From Actinomycetota bacterium (GTDB lineage: Bacteria; Actinomycetota; Thermoleophilia; Miltoncostaeales; Miltoncostaeaceae), in the NCBI GenBank assembly GCA_005800465.1, contig SYFI01000048.1:1-23004 (forward strand): 23,004 nt of DNA, read 5' to 3'. How positions within the stretch are numbered: the first letter of the stretch is position 1; the number at the start of each line of letters is the position of its first letter. Shown here one piece after another: positions 15,519-22,443 of this stretch. The notes beneath the pieces are model-generated. The model was not told the DNA's origin. It worked only from the letters and a program-made list of their open reading frames with translations, and ran no database searches. Both the position numbers and the translations under genes were made by a program.

Positions 15519-16799
15519 ATGACCGCCCCCGCGCCACGCATTGGCGTTATCGGCCTCGGCTACGTGGGGCTACCGCTCGCCGTGGTGTTTGCCGAGGCGG
15601 GAGTGCCTGTGCTGGGGCTCGATTCGTCGGTTCCACGCGTGGCACAGGTGAATGCCGGCGAGTCGTACATCGAGGACATTCCATCGCCGCGTCTCGCGCC
15701 GCTGGTGGAGCAGGGCCTGATCCAGGCAACCACTTCGTGGGATGGCATGGGCGATGTGGAGGCGGTCATCATCTGTCTGCCCACGCCACTCGATGAACAC
15801 CGCGAGCCCGACCTGAGCGCCGTGCTCGGCGCCACCGAGACGCTCGCCGGGCACCTGACCAAGGGCCAGCTGGTGGTGCTGGAGAGCACCACCTACCCCG
15901 GCACCACGCGTGAGGAACTCGCACCGCTGCTTGAGGCCTCTGGCCTGATCGCCGGCGTGGACTTCCACCTGGCCTTCTCGCCCGAGCGCGTTGACCCGGG
16001 TCGCGAGGACTGGACCACCCGCAGCACCCCGAAGGTGGTGGGTGGGCTCACGCCGCTGTGCACCGACAAGGTGGTGGCGGTGTACGGCCTGGCCTTTGAC
16101 TCACTGGTGCCGGTCTCGAGCCCCGAAGTGGCCGAGATGACCAAGATCCTCGAGAACGTCTTTCGCAGCGTGAACATCGCGCTGGTCAACGAGACCGCCA
16201 TGCTGTGTGACCGCATGGGCGTGGACGTGTGGGAGGTCATCGACGCAGCCGCCACCAAGCCATTCGGGTACATGCCATTTCGTCCCGGCCCCGGGCTGGG
16301 CGGCCACTGCATCCCGATCGACCCCTTCTACCTCACGTGGAAGGCACGCGAGTTCGACTTCCACACCGAGTTCATCGAACTCGCCGGCAAGATCAACTCG
16401 CAGATGCCGTACTTCTGCGTGGCCAAGCTGGCCCGTGCCCTGAACGGCCGCAAGAAGGCCATCAAGGGGTCGACGGTGCTGGTGATCGGCGTGGCCTACA
16501 AGGCCGACGTGAACGACATGCGCGAGAGCCCGGCACTCAAGGTCATCTCGCTGCTGCGGGAGCGTGGCGCCAACGTGCGTTACCACGACCCGCATGTGCC
16601 GGCACTTGAACCCGGGCACGGCCTTGACGTGGCCATGACCAGCGTGCCGCTCGATGACGCCGAACTGGCCGGGGCCGATGTGGTGGCCGTGGTCACCGCG
16701 CACTCAGGAATCGATTGGGGCCACGTGGCCGACGTTGCCGACCTGGTGGTGGACTTTCGGAACGCAGTACCTCGAGGGGAGAACGTGTGGACGCTGTGA
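15519..16799 (+). CDS. UDP-N-acetyl-D-glucosamine 6-dehydrogenase, WbpA-like
   Basis: 426 residues of the nucleotide-sugar dehydrogenase family. The NAD site is GVIGLGYVGLPLAV at the N-terminus; the hinge region shows VLESTTYPGTTREEL and the sugar-binding helix EMTKILENVFRSVNIALVNE. The catalytic cysteine is in GPGLGGHCIPIDPFYLTWKA, whose exact form is typical of the UDP-GlcNAc/UDP-ManNAc branch. The C-terminal UDP-binding domain has VLVIGVAYKADVNDMRESPAL. It oxidises C6 of UDP-GlcNAc to the uronic acid with two NAD. It overlaps the next gene by 13 nt and heads a tight three-gene run. The ATG 15519 is well placed for the family N-terminus despite a weak Shine-Dalgarno. Confidence 0.93.
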   Translation: MTAPAPRIGVIGLGYVGLPLAVVFAEAGVPVLGLDSSVPRVAQVNAGESYIEDIPSPRLAPLVEQGLIQATTSWDGMGDVEAVIICLPTPLDEHREPDLSAVLGATETLAGHLTKGQLVVLESTTYPGTTREELAPLLEASGLIAGVDFHLAFSPERVDPGREDWTTRSTPKVVGGLTPLCTDKVVAVYGLAFDSLVPVSSPEVAEMTKILENVFRSVNIALVNETAMLCDRMGVDVWEVIDAAATKPFGYMPFRPGPGLGGHCIPIDPFYLTWKAREFDFHTEFIELAGKINSQMPYFCVAKLARALNGRKKAIKGSTVLVIGVAYKADVNDMRESPALKVISLLRERGANVRYHDPHVPALEPGHGLDVAMTSVPLDDAELAGADVVAVVTAHSGIDWGHVADVADLVVDFRNAVPRGENVWTL

Positions 16800-17815
16800 C
16801 GCCCCTCAATGTTGCCGTGGTGGGCATGTCGTACTGGGGGCCCAACCTGGCCCGCAACTTCGACCGCCTTGAGGGATCGAACCTGCGTTGGGCCTGTGAT
16901 CTTGACGAGGGCCTGCTCGACCAGCACCGCTCCGGATTCCCGCGCTCCAAGTTCACCACCGATCTGGCCGAGGTGCTGGCCGACCCCGAGACCGACGCGG
17001 TGGTGATCGCCACCCCGGTGCCCACGCATGCGCGCCTGGCGCTTCAGGTGATCGAGGCCGGCAAACATGTATTTGTGGAGAAGCCCCTCGCGCTCACCAC
17101 CGCCGATGCCCGCGCCGTGGCCGAGGCCGCCGATGCCAAGGGAATCACCTGCATGGTGGATCACCTGCTGGTGCTGCACCCGGCCGTCACCAAGGTGAAG
17201 GAACTGGTGGACTCCGGCCATCTCGGCGACGTGCACTACCTGTATGGCAACCGCCTGAACCTGGGCATCGTGCGGCAAGACGAGAACGCCCTGTGGAGCC
17301 TGGGGCCGCACGACATCAGCGTGATGCTGCACCTCGTCGGCCAGCGGGCCGTTGAGGTGTCGGCCACCGGCGCGTCGTACCTGCAGCCGGGCGTGGAGGA
17401 TGTGGTGTTTGGGCACATCAAGTTTGAGAGCGGCGTCACCGGGCACCTGCACCTGTCGTGGCTCGACCCCCACAAGATGCGCCGCATGACGGTCATCGGC
17501 TCGGAGCGCATGGTGGTGTTTGATGACATGGAGAGCGAGCGCAAGATCACCGTGTACGACAAGGGCCCCGTACCCCGCACCGGCGAATACGGCGAGTACA
17601 TCCAGGTGCGCTCGGGCGACATCTTCAGCCCCAAGATCAATGGTGCCGAGCCGCTGAAGCTCGTGTGTCAGCACTTTCTCGACTGCATCCGATCGGGCGA
17701 TGCGCCAATCGCCGACGCCTGGGCCGGTCTCGCAACGGTTGAGGTGCTGGAGGCCATGGATAAATCACTGGCCGAGAACGGCCGACCCATCACCCTGGAA
17801 GGGGCCCCTGCGTGA
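16787..17815 (+). CDS. Gfo/Idh/MocA oxidoreductase, WbpB/WlbA-like UDP-sugar 3-dehydrogenase
   Basis: 342 residues. N-terminal Rossmann domain with VAVVGMSYWGPNLARNFDRL, VVIATPVPTHARLAL and the family motif EKPLALT (the lysine at about residue 100 is catalytic). The C-terminal half has VDHLLVLHPAV, the NRLNLGIVRQDENALWSLGPHDISVML block and SWLDPHKMRRMTVIGSERMVVFDD. These blocks belong to the class that oxidises C3 of UDP-GlcNAc uronic acid before transamination. The start GTG 16787 is chosen because GAGGGGA lies 6 nt upstream (16774-16780); GTG 16796, overlapping the previous stop as GTGA, is less well spaced. The stop overlaps the acetyltransferase start. Its expected partner aminotransferase (WbpE) is missing here. 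Confidence 0.9.
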   Translation: MDAVTPLNVAVVGMSYWGPNLARNFDRLEGSNLRWACDLDEGLLDQHRSGFPRSKFTTDLAEVLADPETDAVVIATPVPTHARLALQVIEAGKHVFVEKPLALTTADARAVAEAADAKGITCMVDHLLVLHPAVTKVKELVDSGHLGDVHYLYGNRLNLGIVRQDENALWSLGPHDISVMLHLVGQRAVEVSATGASYLQPGVEDVVFGHIKFESGVTGHLHLSWLDPHKMRRMTVIGSERMVVFDDMESERKITVYDKGPVPRTGEYGEYIQVRSGDIFSPKINGAEPLKLVCQHFLDCIRSGDAPIADAWAGLATVEVLEAMDKSLAENGRPITLEGAPA

Positions 17816-18507
17816 GCCGAGAGAACCTTGTGCTAGGTGAGGGTGCAGTGCTTCCCGACGATGTGGAAGTGGGCGCCAACGTGGTGATTCACGCCGGCAC
17901 GGTCATCGGTGCCGGATGCGTCATTCAGGACAACGTGGTGCTTGGCAAGACCCCGAATCTCGCCAGCCGCTCGACGGCGAAGAAGAAGGAGCTGCCGGGT
18001 CTGGTCATCGCCGAAAGCGTCACCGTATGCTCCGGTGCCGTGGTGTTTGCGGGCAGCACCATCGGCGCTCGCACCGTTATCGGTGACCAGGCCTTCGTGC
18101 GCGAGAACGTGACGATTGGCGAGGACTGCGGCATCGGCCGCGGTGTGTGCATCGAGAATCAGGTGACCATCGGGTCGCGCTGCTCGATTCAGAGCAACTC
18201 GTACATCACCCGCCTGTCCACCCTTGAGGACGATGTGTTCATCGCCCCCTGCGTTACCACCACGAACGACAACTTTATGGGTCGCACCCATGCGCGTCAC
18301 GAGAAGCTGATGGGCGCCACCATCCGCCGTGCCGCCCGCATTGGGGGCGGCGTGGTCATTCTTCCGGGCATCGAGATCGGCGAGGAGGCCTTTGTGGCCG
18401 CCGGTGCCCTGGTGACCAAGGACATTCCCGCCGGCAAGCTGGTGGCGGGCCTGCCCGCGCGCGTCTGGCGCGACGTGCCTGAGGAAGAACTGCTCGAGAA
18501 CCAGTAG
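17812..18507 (+). CDS. Left-handed beta-helix N-acetyltransferase, WbpD/WlbB-like
   Basis: 231 residues made mostly of hexapeptide repeats ([LIV]-G-x4 type), for example VIGAGCVIQDNVVLGKTP, VFAGSTIGARTVIGDQAFV and IGEDCGIGRGVCIENQVTIG. The active-site region TTNDNFMGRTHARHEKL and the end AARIGGGVVILPGIEIGEEAFVAAGALVTKDIPAGKLVAGLPAR are the usual pattern of WbpD/WlbB acetyl-CoA:UDP-amino-sugar transferases, which acetylate the 3-amino group in diacetamido-uronate synthesis. It is somewhat longer than the typical 190-200 residues, with an extra insertion (ASRSTAKKKELPGLVIAES). GTG 17812 overlaps the preceding stop (GTGA) with GGAAGGGG upstream. Cotranscribed with the two upstream genes and followed after 7 nt by the mutarotase-like gene. 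Confidence 0.88.
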   Translation: MSRENLVLGEGAVLPDDVEVGANVVIHAGTVIGAGCVIQDNVVLGKTPNLASRSTAKKKELPGLVIAESVTVCSGAVVFAGSTIGARTVIGDQAFVRENVTIGEDCGIGRGVCIENQVTIGSRCSIQSNSYITRLSTLEDDVFIAPCVTTTNDNFMGRTHARHEKLMGATIRRAARIGGGVVILPGIEIGEEAFVAAGALVTKDIPAGKLVAGLPARVWRDVPEEELLENQ

Positions 18508-18514
18508 GCACGGC

Positions 18515-19501
18515 GTGCCCCCCTCGGTCACCCACGCCACGACCGACGGGCACCCCACCACGCGGCTCACGTGTGCGAGTGGGGATCTGACAGCCACCTA
18601 TGCCCCGGGCGCGGGCATGGTGTGCTGCTCGCTGCGCCACCGCGGCGAGGAAATCCTCGGCCAGCGCGGCGCGCTTGCCACCTACATTGAGCGTGGGTCC
18701 ACCTTCGGCATCCCGCTGCTGTACCCGTGGGCAAACCGGCTGTCGGGCCTGCGCTACGAGGTAGCGGGGCACGAGGTACTGCTCGACCCATCCGTCTCGC
18801 CGATCAGGCTCGATGCGAATGGCCTGCCCATCCACGGACTCCTGGCCGCGTGCCCGAACTGGGAGGTGACCGACGCCGGCGCCCACGGCGACGCGGCCGT
18901 GCTCCGTGCCCGTCTCGACTTCGGGGCGGAGCCCGCGCTAATGGCGGCCTTCCCATTCCCCCACCTGCTCGAGATGGCTGTACAGCTCGACGATGCCGGC
19001 CTGGCCATCACCACGACAGTCACCCCCACTGGTGACGCACGGGTACCGGTCGCCTTTGGGTTTCACCCCTACCTCGCGCTGCCCGGTGGCACCCGCGACG
19101 GGGTGGAGATCACGCTGCCGGTGGAGCGGCACGCACTGCTCGACGAACAAGGGCTTCCCACGGGTGCGGGCGAACCCGTCTCCCCGCTGACGGTGGCGCT
19201 CACCGATCAACCATTCGACGATCTGTACGACCGACTGGCCCCAGCGCGCCGCTTCACCCTTCGTGGCGCCGGTCGCGAGGTGTCGGTCGAATTCGGCGAG
19301 GGCTACCCCGTGGCGCAGGTGTACGCGCCAGCCGACCAGCCGTTCATCTGCTTCGAGCCCATGACCGCACCGACCAACGCGCTCGTGACCGGCGATCGGT
19401 TGCCCACAGTGGCCCCGGGGGATGCATTTCGCGCCACCTTCCGCATTGCGATCAGGGAGTGCGGCGGCGACCCCGGGGCAATGAGTGATCATCTGCCCTG
19501 A
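18515..19501 (+). CDS. Aldose 1-epimerase (GalM/YeaD family)
   Basis: 328 residues of the galactose-mutarotase beta-sandwich. Diagnostic blocks: FGIPLLYPWANRLSG near residue 70 (substrate-binding NR), HGLLAACPNWEV (first catalytic-site His), GFHPYLALPG (second His), and FICFEPMTAPTNAL, where the glutamate is the general base. It interconverts alpha and beta anomers of an aldose; the substrate cannot be read from sequence. GTG 18515 starts 7 nt after the acetyltransferase stop, so it is probably the last gene of the sugar operon, although it has no known place in the diacetamido-uronate route. Its 3' end overlaps the converging XRE-type gene by 50 bp, so the two genes cannot have independent terminators there. 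Confidence 0.9.
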   Translation: MPPSVTHATTDGHPTTRLTCASGDLTATYAPGAGMVCCSLRHRGEEILGQRGALATYIERGSTFGIPLLYPWANRLSGLRYEVAGHEVLLDPSVSPIRLDANGLPIHGLLAACPNWEVTDAGAHGDAAVLRARLDFGAEPALMAAFPFPHLLEMAVQLDDAGLAITTTVTPTGDARVPVAFGFHPYLALPGGTRDGVEITLPVERHALLDEQGLPTGAGEPVSPLTVALTDQPFDDLYDRLAPARRFTLRGAGREVSVEFGEGYPVAQVYAPADQPFICFEPMTAPTNALVTGDRLPTVAPGDAFRATFRIAIRECGGDPGAMSDHLP

Positions 19502-19925
19502 CCGCCTCGCGCTCCATGCGCATGAGCATTGCCGACGACGGAACCACCTTGCCATTTGCATAGGTGCTCAGCCGTGACGCCGATGTGCCGAGCGCTGCGG
19601 CGAACTCGCGCGCTGACACGCCGGAGAGGGCAATTGCCCGCTGCACACGATCCGCCACCTCACGGCGGTCACGGGCATCGAGGTCGGTTCGGGCGCTGGC
19701 GATCACGAGCTCGCACAGACGCGTGATTCCAGACGGCTCCGCGTACGAGACGTAGCTCTCCAAAGCCCGCGCGACCTCTCCATACGGACGTACCCGGACT
19801 TCGTCAATGAGTGGCTGCCAGTCGGCAACCAGCCCCCGTTCGAGCACGATGACAATGGCCTCGTAGGGCCAGGTACGCACATCGTCGGCTGGCGAGGCAT
19901 CGACGTTGCGAAAGGTCACGGTCAT
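19452..19925 (-). CDS. XRE-type helix-turn-helix protein, candidate antitoxin
   Basis: 157 residues from ATG 19925, which overlaps the upstream nucleotidyltransferase stop (ATGA). The C-terminal third carries the DNA-binding helix-turn-helix, VQRAIALSGVSAREFAAALGTSASRLSTYANGKVVPSSAMLMRM (Cro/XRE-like: 'lS..efA..lGts.sriSty.nGk..Ps...l.rm'). The first 90 residues form an uncharacterised domain with RTWPYEAIVIVLERGLVADWQPLIDEVRVRPYGEVARALE. Pairing with an AbiEii-like protein suggests it neutralises that protein and binds the 18-bp palindrome upstream. It is the second gene of the pair, whereas antitoxins usually come first. The gene overlaps the sugar operon's last gene tail to tail. Confidence 0.75.
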   Translation of the reverse strand: MTVTFRNVDASPADDVRTWPYEAIVIVLERGLVADWQPLIDEVRVRPYGEVARALESYVSYAEPSGITRLCELVIASARTDLDARDRREVADRVQRAIALSGVSAREFAAALGTSASRLSTYANGKVVPSSAMLMRMEREAVRADDHSLPRGRRRTP

Positions 19926-20629
19926 GGCTGGCCCTCCGCGAGTCGCAGGGCCAGCGCCTCGCATGCCCCCACCACCCGCGCCCAGTCATGCCATCTCGGA
20001 TCCAGGCCCTTGTAGCGCGCAAGCTCGCGCGTGACGCGGGCGTCACGCGGATCGGGCAGGGCGAGCTGGAGCACCAGCGCCGTAAGCACAGAGCCGGCCT
20101 CGCCGGAACGATCGTCGTAATACCCGTCGATGGCCGCGAGCACCTCGACGGCGTGGTCGATACCGATGTGATCGGCGAGCGCCACCACATCGAGGTAGTC
20201 GCGCACCTGATTGCGCTGCACCACCAGATATGCCTTCACCCGCAGCGTCTCGTCGACGGTGGGGGCGACAACAACGAGGCCATCACCCAGGTCGACCTCC
20301 ATGGTTTCAAGGGGTCGCGTGCGACGCATCTGGCGCAGCCCGGCCTCGATACCACCGAGCGACCCCATGATCGTCATCGGCGGGCGGGATGCCCTCACCG
20401 AGGTGGCCCAGCCATCCGTCGCCTCAACCGCGTCGAGCACCTCGGCATAGCGATCTGCGAGATCGGCCAGTACGTGGTCGTGATCAAACGACTCCCGGTG
20501 CCGGGCATGCATCGCAGCCGCCGCGCCGCCAACCAGCACGGCATCGGGCACCACGCGCTGCAGCAGGGCGGCAGACTGAAGCACCCGGGCAAGCACTGGG
20601 CCGATAGGGGTTTCGGGCGTCGGCATCAT
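19922..20629 (-). CDS. AbiEii/AbiGii-like nucleotidyltransferase, candidate toxin
   Basis: 235 residues. Near the N-terminus VLVGGAAAAMHARHRESFDHDHVLADL fits the minimal nucleotidyltransferase signature (GG..A...H.R.S.D.D); the two aspartates should bind magnesium. The middle has LRVKAYLVVQRNQVRDYLDVVALADHIG, the typical 'lr.Kay.l..R...RDylDv..L' helix of AbiEii-type proteins. Family members transfer nucleotides to tRNA or other targets and halt growth, often to stop phage. It is followed by an XRE-type gene with a 4-nt overlap, and 8 bp upstream of its start is a palindrome. Function as a toxin is inferred; a stand-alone nucleotidyltransferase with another role is possible. A second ATG directly follows the first. 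Confidence 0.78.
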   Translation of the reverse strand: MMPTPETPIGPVLARVLQSAALLQRVVPDAVLVGGAAAAMHARHRESFDHDHVLADLADRYAEVLDAVEATDGWATSVRASRPPMTIMGSLGGIEAGLRQMRRTRPLETMEVDLGDGLVVVAPTVDETLRVKAYLVVQRNQVRDYLDVVALADHIGIDHAVEVLAAIDGYYDDRSGEAGSVLTALVLQLALPDPRDARVTRELARYKGLDPRWHDWARVVGACEALALRLAEGQP

Positions 20630-20637
20630 CGTGCAAC

Positions 20638-20655
20638 GTTATCAGATCCGATAAC
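20638..20655. promoter_or_regulatory. 18-bp palindrome upstream of the toxin-antitoxin pair (candidate operator)
   Basis: GTTATCAGATCCGATAAC has perfect 6-bp arms (GTTATC/GATAAC) and one mismatched pair in its centre. It lies 8 bp before the nucleotidyltransferase ATG and touches the last base of the upstream stop. AT-rich arms in a GC-rich genome suit an operator and -10 region for autoregulation by the XRE protein. A terminator role for the upstream gene is less likely because the stem is weak. Confidence 0.6.
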
Positions 20656-21683
20656 TACCTGTGCTTGGGCGGACGTGCTCCCGTGACGATTCGACCGATG
20701 CGGTTGCCACCAAGTTCGGTGAACCACATATTGCCGTCGGGGCCCGCCGCGATACCGATGGGGCCGGCGCCCTTGGTGATGCCCTTTGAGAACTCGGTTA
20801 CCACTCCCTTGGGTGTGATGCGCCCGATGCGGTCGCCGTCGGTCTCGGTGAACCACATGTTGCCGTCGTATCCCAGAGCGATGAGCCCGGGCTTTGACCC
20901 CTTCGTAATGCCCTTGCGATAGACGGTGGCCTTGCCCGAGGGTGTGATGCGCCCGATGGCGTCGGCGCTGTTCATGGTGAACCACATGGCGCGGTCGGGG
21001 CCAAGCGCGATGCCCGCGGGCTTCGACGCAGCCGGAATGCCCTGTTGGAACTCGGTGACCCGACCGAGCGTCGTGCTGCGGCCTATCGATTTGCCGGGCA
21101 CATCCTTCTCGCCATTCCACGCGCCGGAGAACCACAGGGTGCCATTGGGGCCAGAGGCGATGTCGAACGGCCCCGAGCCCTGGGTGATGCCCTTGGTGAA
21201 CTCGGTTACCGCGCCGTCCATCGTGATGCGACCGATGGCGCTGTTGCCGAGCTCGGTAAACCACATTGCGCCGTCGGGCCCAGCGGTGATTCCACTGGGC
21301 GCCGACTGATACTGGGTGATGCCCTTTGAGAACTCGGTTACCACTCCCTTGGGTGTGATGCGGCCAATCCGCATCATCTCGAGCTCGGTGAACCACAGGT
21401 TGCCGTCGGGCCCCGTGGCGATCTCCCACGGCCGGGCGTTTGGGTCGATACCGGTGCGGAACTCGGTGATCCGGCCCTTCATGGTGATTCGGGCCACCGC
21501 ACTGACGTCGTCACCCACCTGGGTAAACCACATGTTTCCATCAGGGCCCGCAGTGATGCCAAACGGCCCCGACTTGGCGGTGAGGCCAACCGAGAACTCG
21601 GTGATGGTGCCGACGGCGCCATGGGCAGCGGGGACCGCACCTCCCAATACGCACAGCGCGACGACAAGACGGGCAATCCTCAT
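20655..21683 (-). CDS. Secreted seven-bladed propeller, Vgb-like family without catalytic histidines
   Basis: 342 residues. The signal peptide (about 1-22, MRIARLVVALCVLGGAVPAAHG) is followed by seven repeats of about 42-45 residues. Each contains a version of GPDGNMWFTE...IGRIT..G.VTEF..GI, the repeat of the virginiamycin B lyase (Vgb) family of beta-propellers. Vgb itself is cytoplasmic and uses histidines and a glutamate to open streptogramins. Here the mature protein has no histidine except in the final KHR, so lyase activity is unlikely. A secreted binding or structural propeller fits better. The start ATG 21683 has a weak GGGG before it, and its upstream region is replaced by the IS3 remnant. 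It ends at the palindrome of the next gene pair. Confidence 0.85.
   Translation of the reverse strand: MRIARLVVALCVLGGAVPAAHGAVGTITEFSVGLTAKSGPFGITAGPDGNMWFTQVGDDVSAVARITMKGRITEFRTGIDPNARPWEIATGPDGNLWFTELEMMRIGRITPKGVVTEFSKGITQYQSAPSGITAGPDGAMWFTELGNSAIGRITMDGAVTEFTKGITQGSGPFDIASGPNGTLWFSGAWNGEKDVPGKSIGRSTTLGRVTEFQQGIPAASKPAGIALGPDRAMWFTMNSADAIGRITPSGKATVYRKGITKGSKPGLIALGYDGNMWFTETDGDRIGRITPKGVVTEFSKGITKGAGPIGIAAGPDGNMWFTELGGNRIGRIVTGARPPKHR
20775..20822. repeat. 48-bp exact repeat inside the propeller gene (copy 1)
   Basis: The 48 bases are identical to those at 21315-21362, exactly 540 bp away. Both encode RITPKGVVTEFSKGIT, the junction between propeller blades. Identity at wobble positions shows recent duplication or gene conversion between blades. 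Confidence 0.93.
21315..21362. repeat. 48-bp exact repeat inside the propeller gene (copy 2)
   Basis: Second copy of the repeat at 20775-20822; flanking blade sequence is only moderately similar, so the identity is local. Confidence 0.93.
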
Positions 21684-22024
21684 ACCCCAACCGCACCAGG
21701 GGGGCAGCCCATGGTGCTGCGCCCGCGCCGCCGAGAGACGCCCTGGATCCCCTCCACGTTCATCAACCGCGCCACGCGCTTCTTGCCCACCCGCAACCCC
21801 TCACGCGCAAGCACCGCCTGGATACGGGGCACGCCGTAGGTACGCGGTGGTGCCTCGTGGGCATCGCTGATGTGGACGGCACGACGACGATCACCTGTCG
21901 CCCGCGCAGATGGCGGGCGACCCTGCCAGGCGTAGAAGCCCGACCGTGAAACCCCAAGTACCCGGCACAGCCTTGCCACCTGGTGATTCGCCCGCTCCGC
22001 TTGGGTGAACTGGGTTGTGCTCAT
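21680..22024 (-). pseudogene. IS3-family OrfB, truncated before the integrase core
   Basis: 114 residues. Residues about 12-100 match the N-terminal HTH_21-type domain of IS3 OrfB: VARLCRVLGVSRSGFYAW, then RTYGVPRIQAVLAREGLRVGKKRVARLMNVEGIQGVSRRRG. The usual continuation (a 'TT......pDLV.R.F' linker and the DDE integrase core of about 180 residues) is missing; the frame runs into foreign sequence, STMGCPPGAVGV, and stops. The start ATG 22024 overlaps the orfA stop as ATGA, so it would be made by coupled reinitiation; a frameshift-fused product is also known in this family. No DDE catalytic residues remain, so the protein is not a functional transposase. Confidence 0.9.
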
Positions 22025-22311
22025 CGGGTCCCGCTCGCGAAGAAGGCCGCGGCTTTTTTCAAGATCTCGCGTTCTTCCCTGAGAATCCGGCTCTCGCGGC
22101 GAAGGCGCTCAATCTCCCCGCGCTCTGGGCGTGTGACGCCGTCCTTCCTGCCCCGATCGACCTCGGCCTGCGCTACCCAGCGGCGCACCGCTGATGCGGT
22201 CAGATCCAGTTCCCGGAAGATGTCCAAGATCAATCTGCCGCTTGATTCGATCAACTCAACCGTGCGTGCCCAGAACTCCGGGGTGAAGCTGCGTCGCGTG
22301 CGTCGTGACAT
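22021..22311 (-). CDS. IS3-family OrfA, transposase DNA-binding subunit
   Basis: 96 residues from ATG 22311, chosen because GGAGG lies 6-7 nt upstream and the protein begins MSRRTRRSFTPEFWARTV, the standard OrfA beginning. The helix-turn-helix is LILDIFRELDLTASAVRRWVAQ (about residues 28-49), and the C-terminal leucine-zipper-like helix is ERGEIERLRRESRILREEREILKKAAAFFA. In intact elements it binds the terminal repeats and joins OrfB. A longer frame continues upstream to 22440 but crosses the probable element end, so it is not used. It appears complete, but without OrfB it can at most regulate or bind ends. Confidence 0.92.
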   Translation of the reverse strand: MSRRTRRSFTPEFWARTVELIESSGRLILDIFRELDLTASAVRRWVAQAEVDRGRKDGVTRPERGEIERLRRESRILREEREILKKAAAFFASGTR

Positions 22312-22350
22312 AGGTGCCTCCTTCCAGGCGACATGATCGCCCTCGCGGAG

Positions 22351-22382
22351 GTGTCCGTCAAGGTGGGGGAAGCCCAAGCTCA
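22351..22382 (-). repeat. Probable terminal inverted repeat of the IS3 remnant
   Basis: Read on the minus strand this stretch begins TGAGCTTGGGCTTCCCCC and continues ACCTTGACGGACAC, starting with TGA as many IS3 ends do and standing 40 bp before orfA. No partner repeat is found near 21700, consistent with loss of that end. Confidence 0.5.
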
Positions 22383-22443
22383 ACACGCCTCCAATCCAGT
22401 TGCGCATCGATGCCGACGGCGATGGGCAGCGCCAAGCCATGGC

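Larger units (their letters stand above)
21700..22382 (-). mobile_element. Truncated IS3-family insertion sequence
   Basis: An intact orfA and the first third of orfB, with one probable terminal repeat (22351-22382) before orfA. The catalytic DDE part of orfB and the other end are absent; similarity to IS3 proteins stops near 21710, just before the propeller gene start. The element is a remnant that cannot move by itself. Its insertion and deletion probably removed or replaced the promoter region of the propeller gene. The left boundary is approximate. Confidence 0.85.

Noticed and set aside
13739..16799. WecB-WecC pair for enterobacterial common antigen ManNAcA
   Set aside because: The GxRPQF epimerase type and the following WbpB/WbpD-like genes favour the diacetamido-uronate route.
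16580..17674. 364-residue open frame opposite the 6-dehydrogenase and 3-dehydrogenase genes
   Set aside because: Shadow frame of high-GC codons; no family motif, and both genes on the other strand are certain.
20626..21429. 267-residue repetitive minus-strand frame inside the propeller gene
   Set aside because: Its repeats only mirror the propeller repeats in another frame.
20655..21683. Streptogramin resistance (virginiamycin B lyase)
   Set aside because: Same fold, but signal peptide present and no histidines for catalysis.
22311..22440. Longer OrfA beginning at 22440
   Set aside because: The extension crosses the probable IS end, while ATG 22311 has a good ribosome site and the normal family N-terminus.
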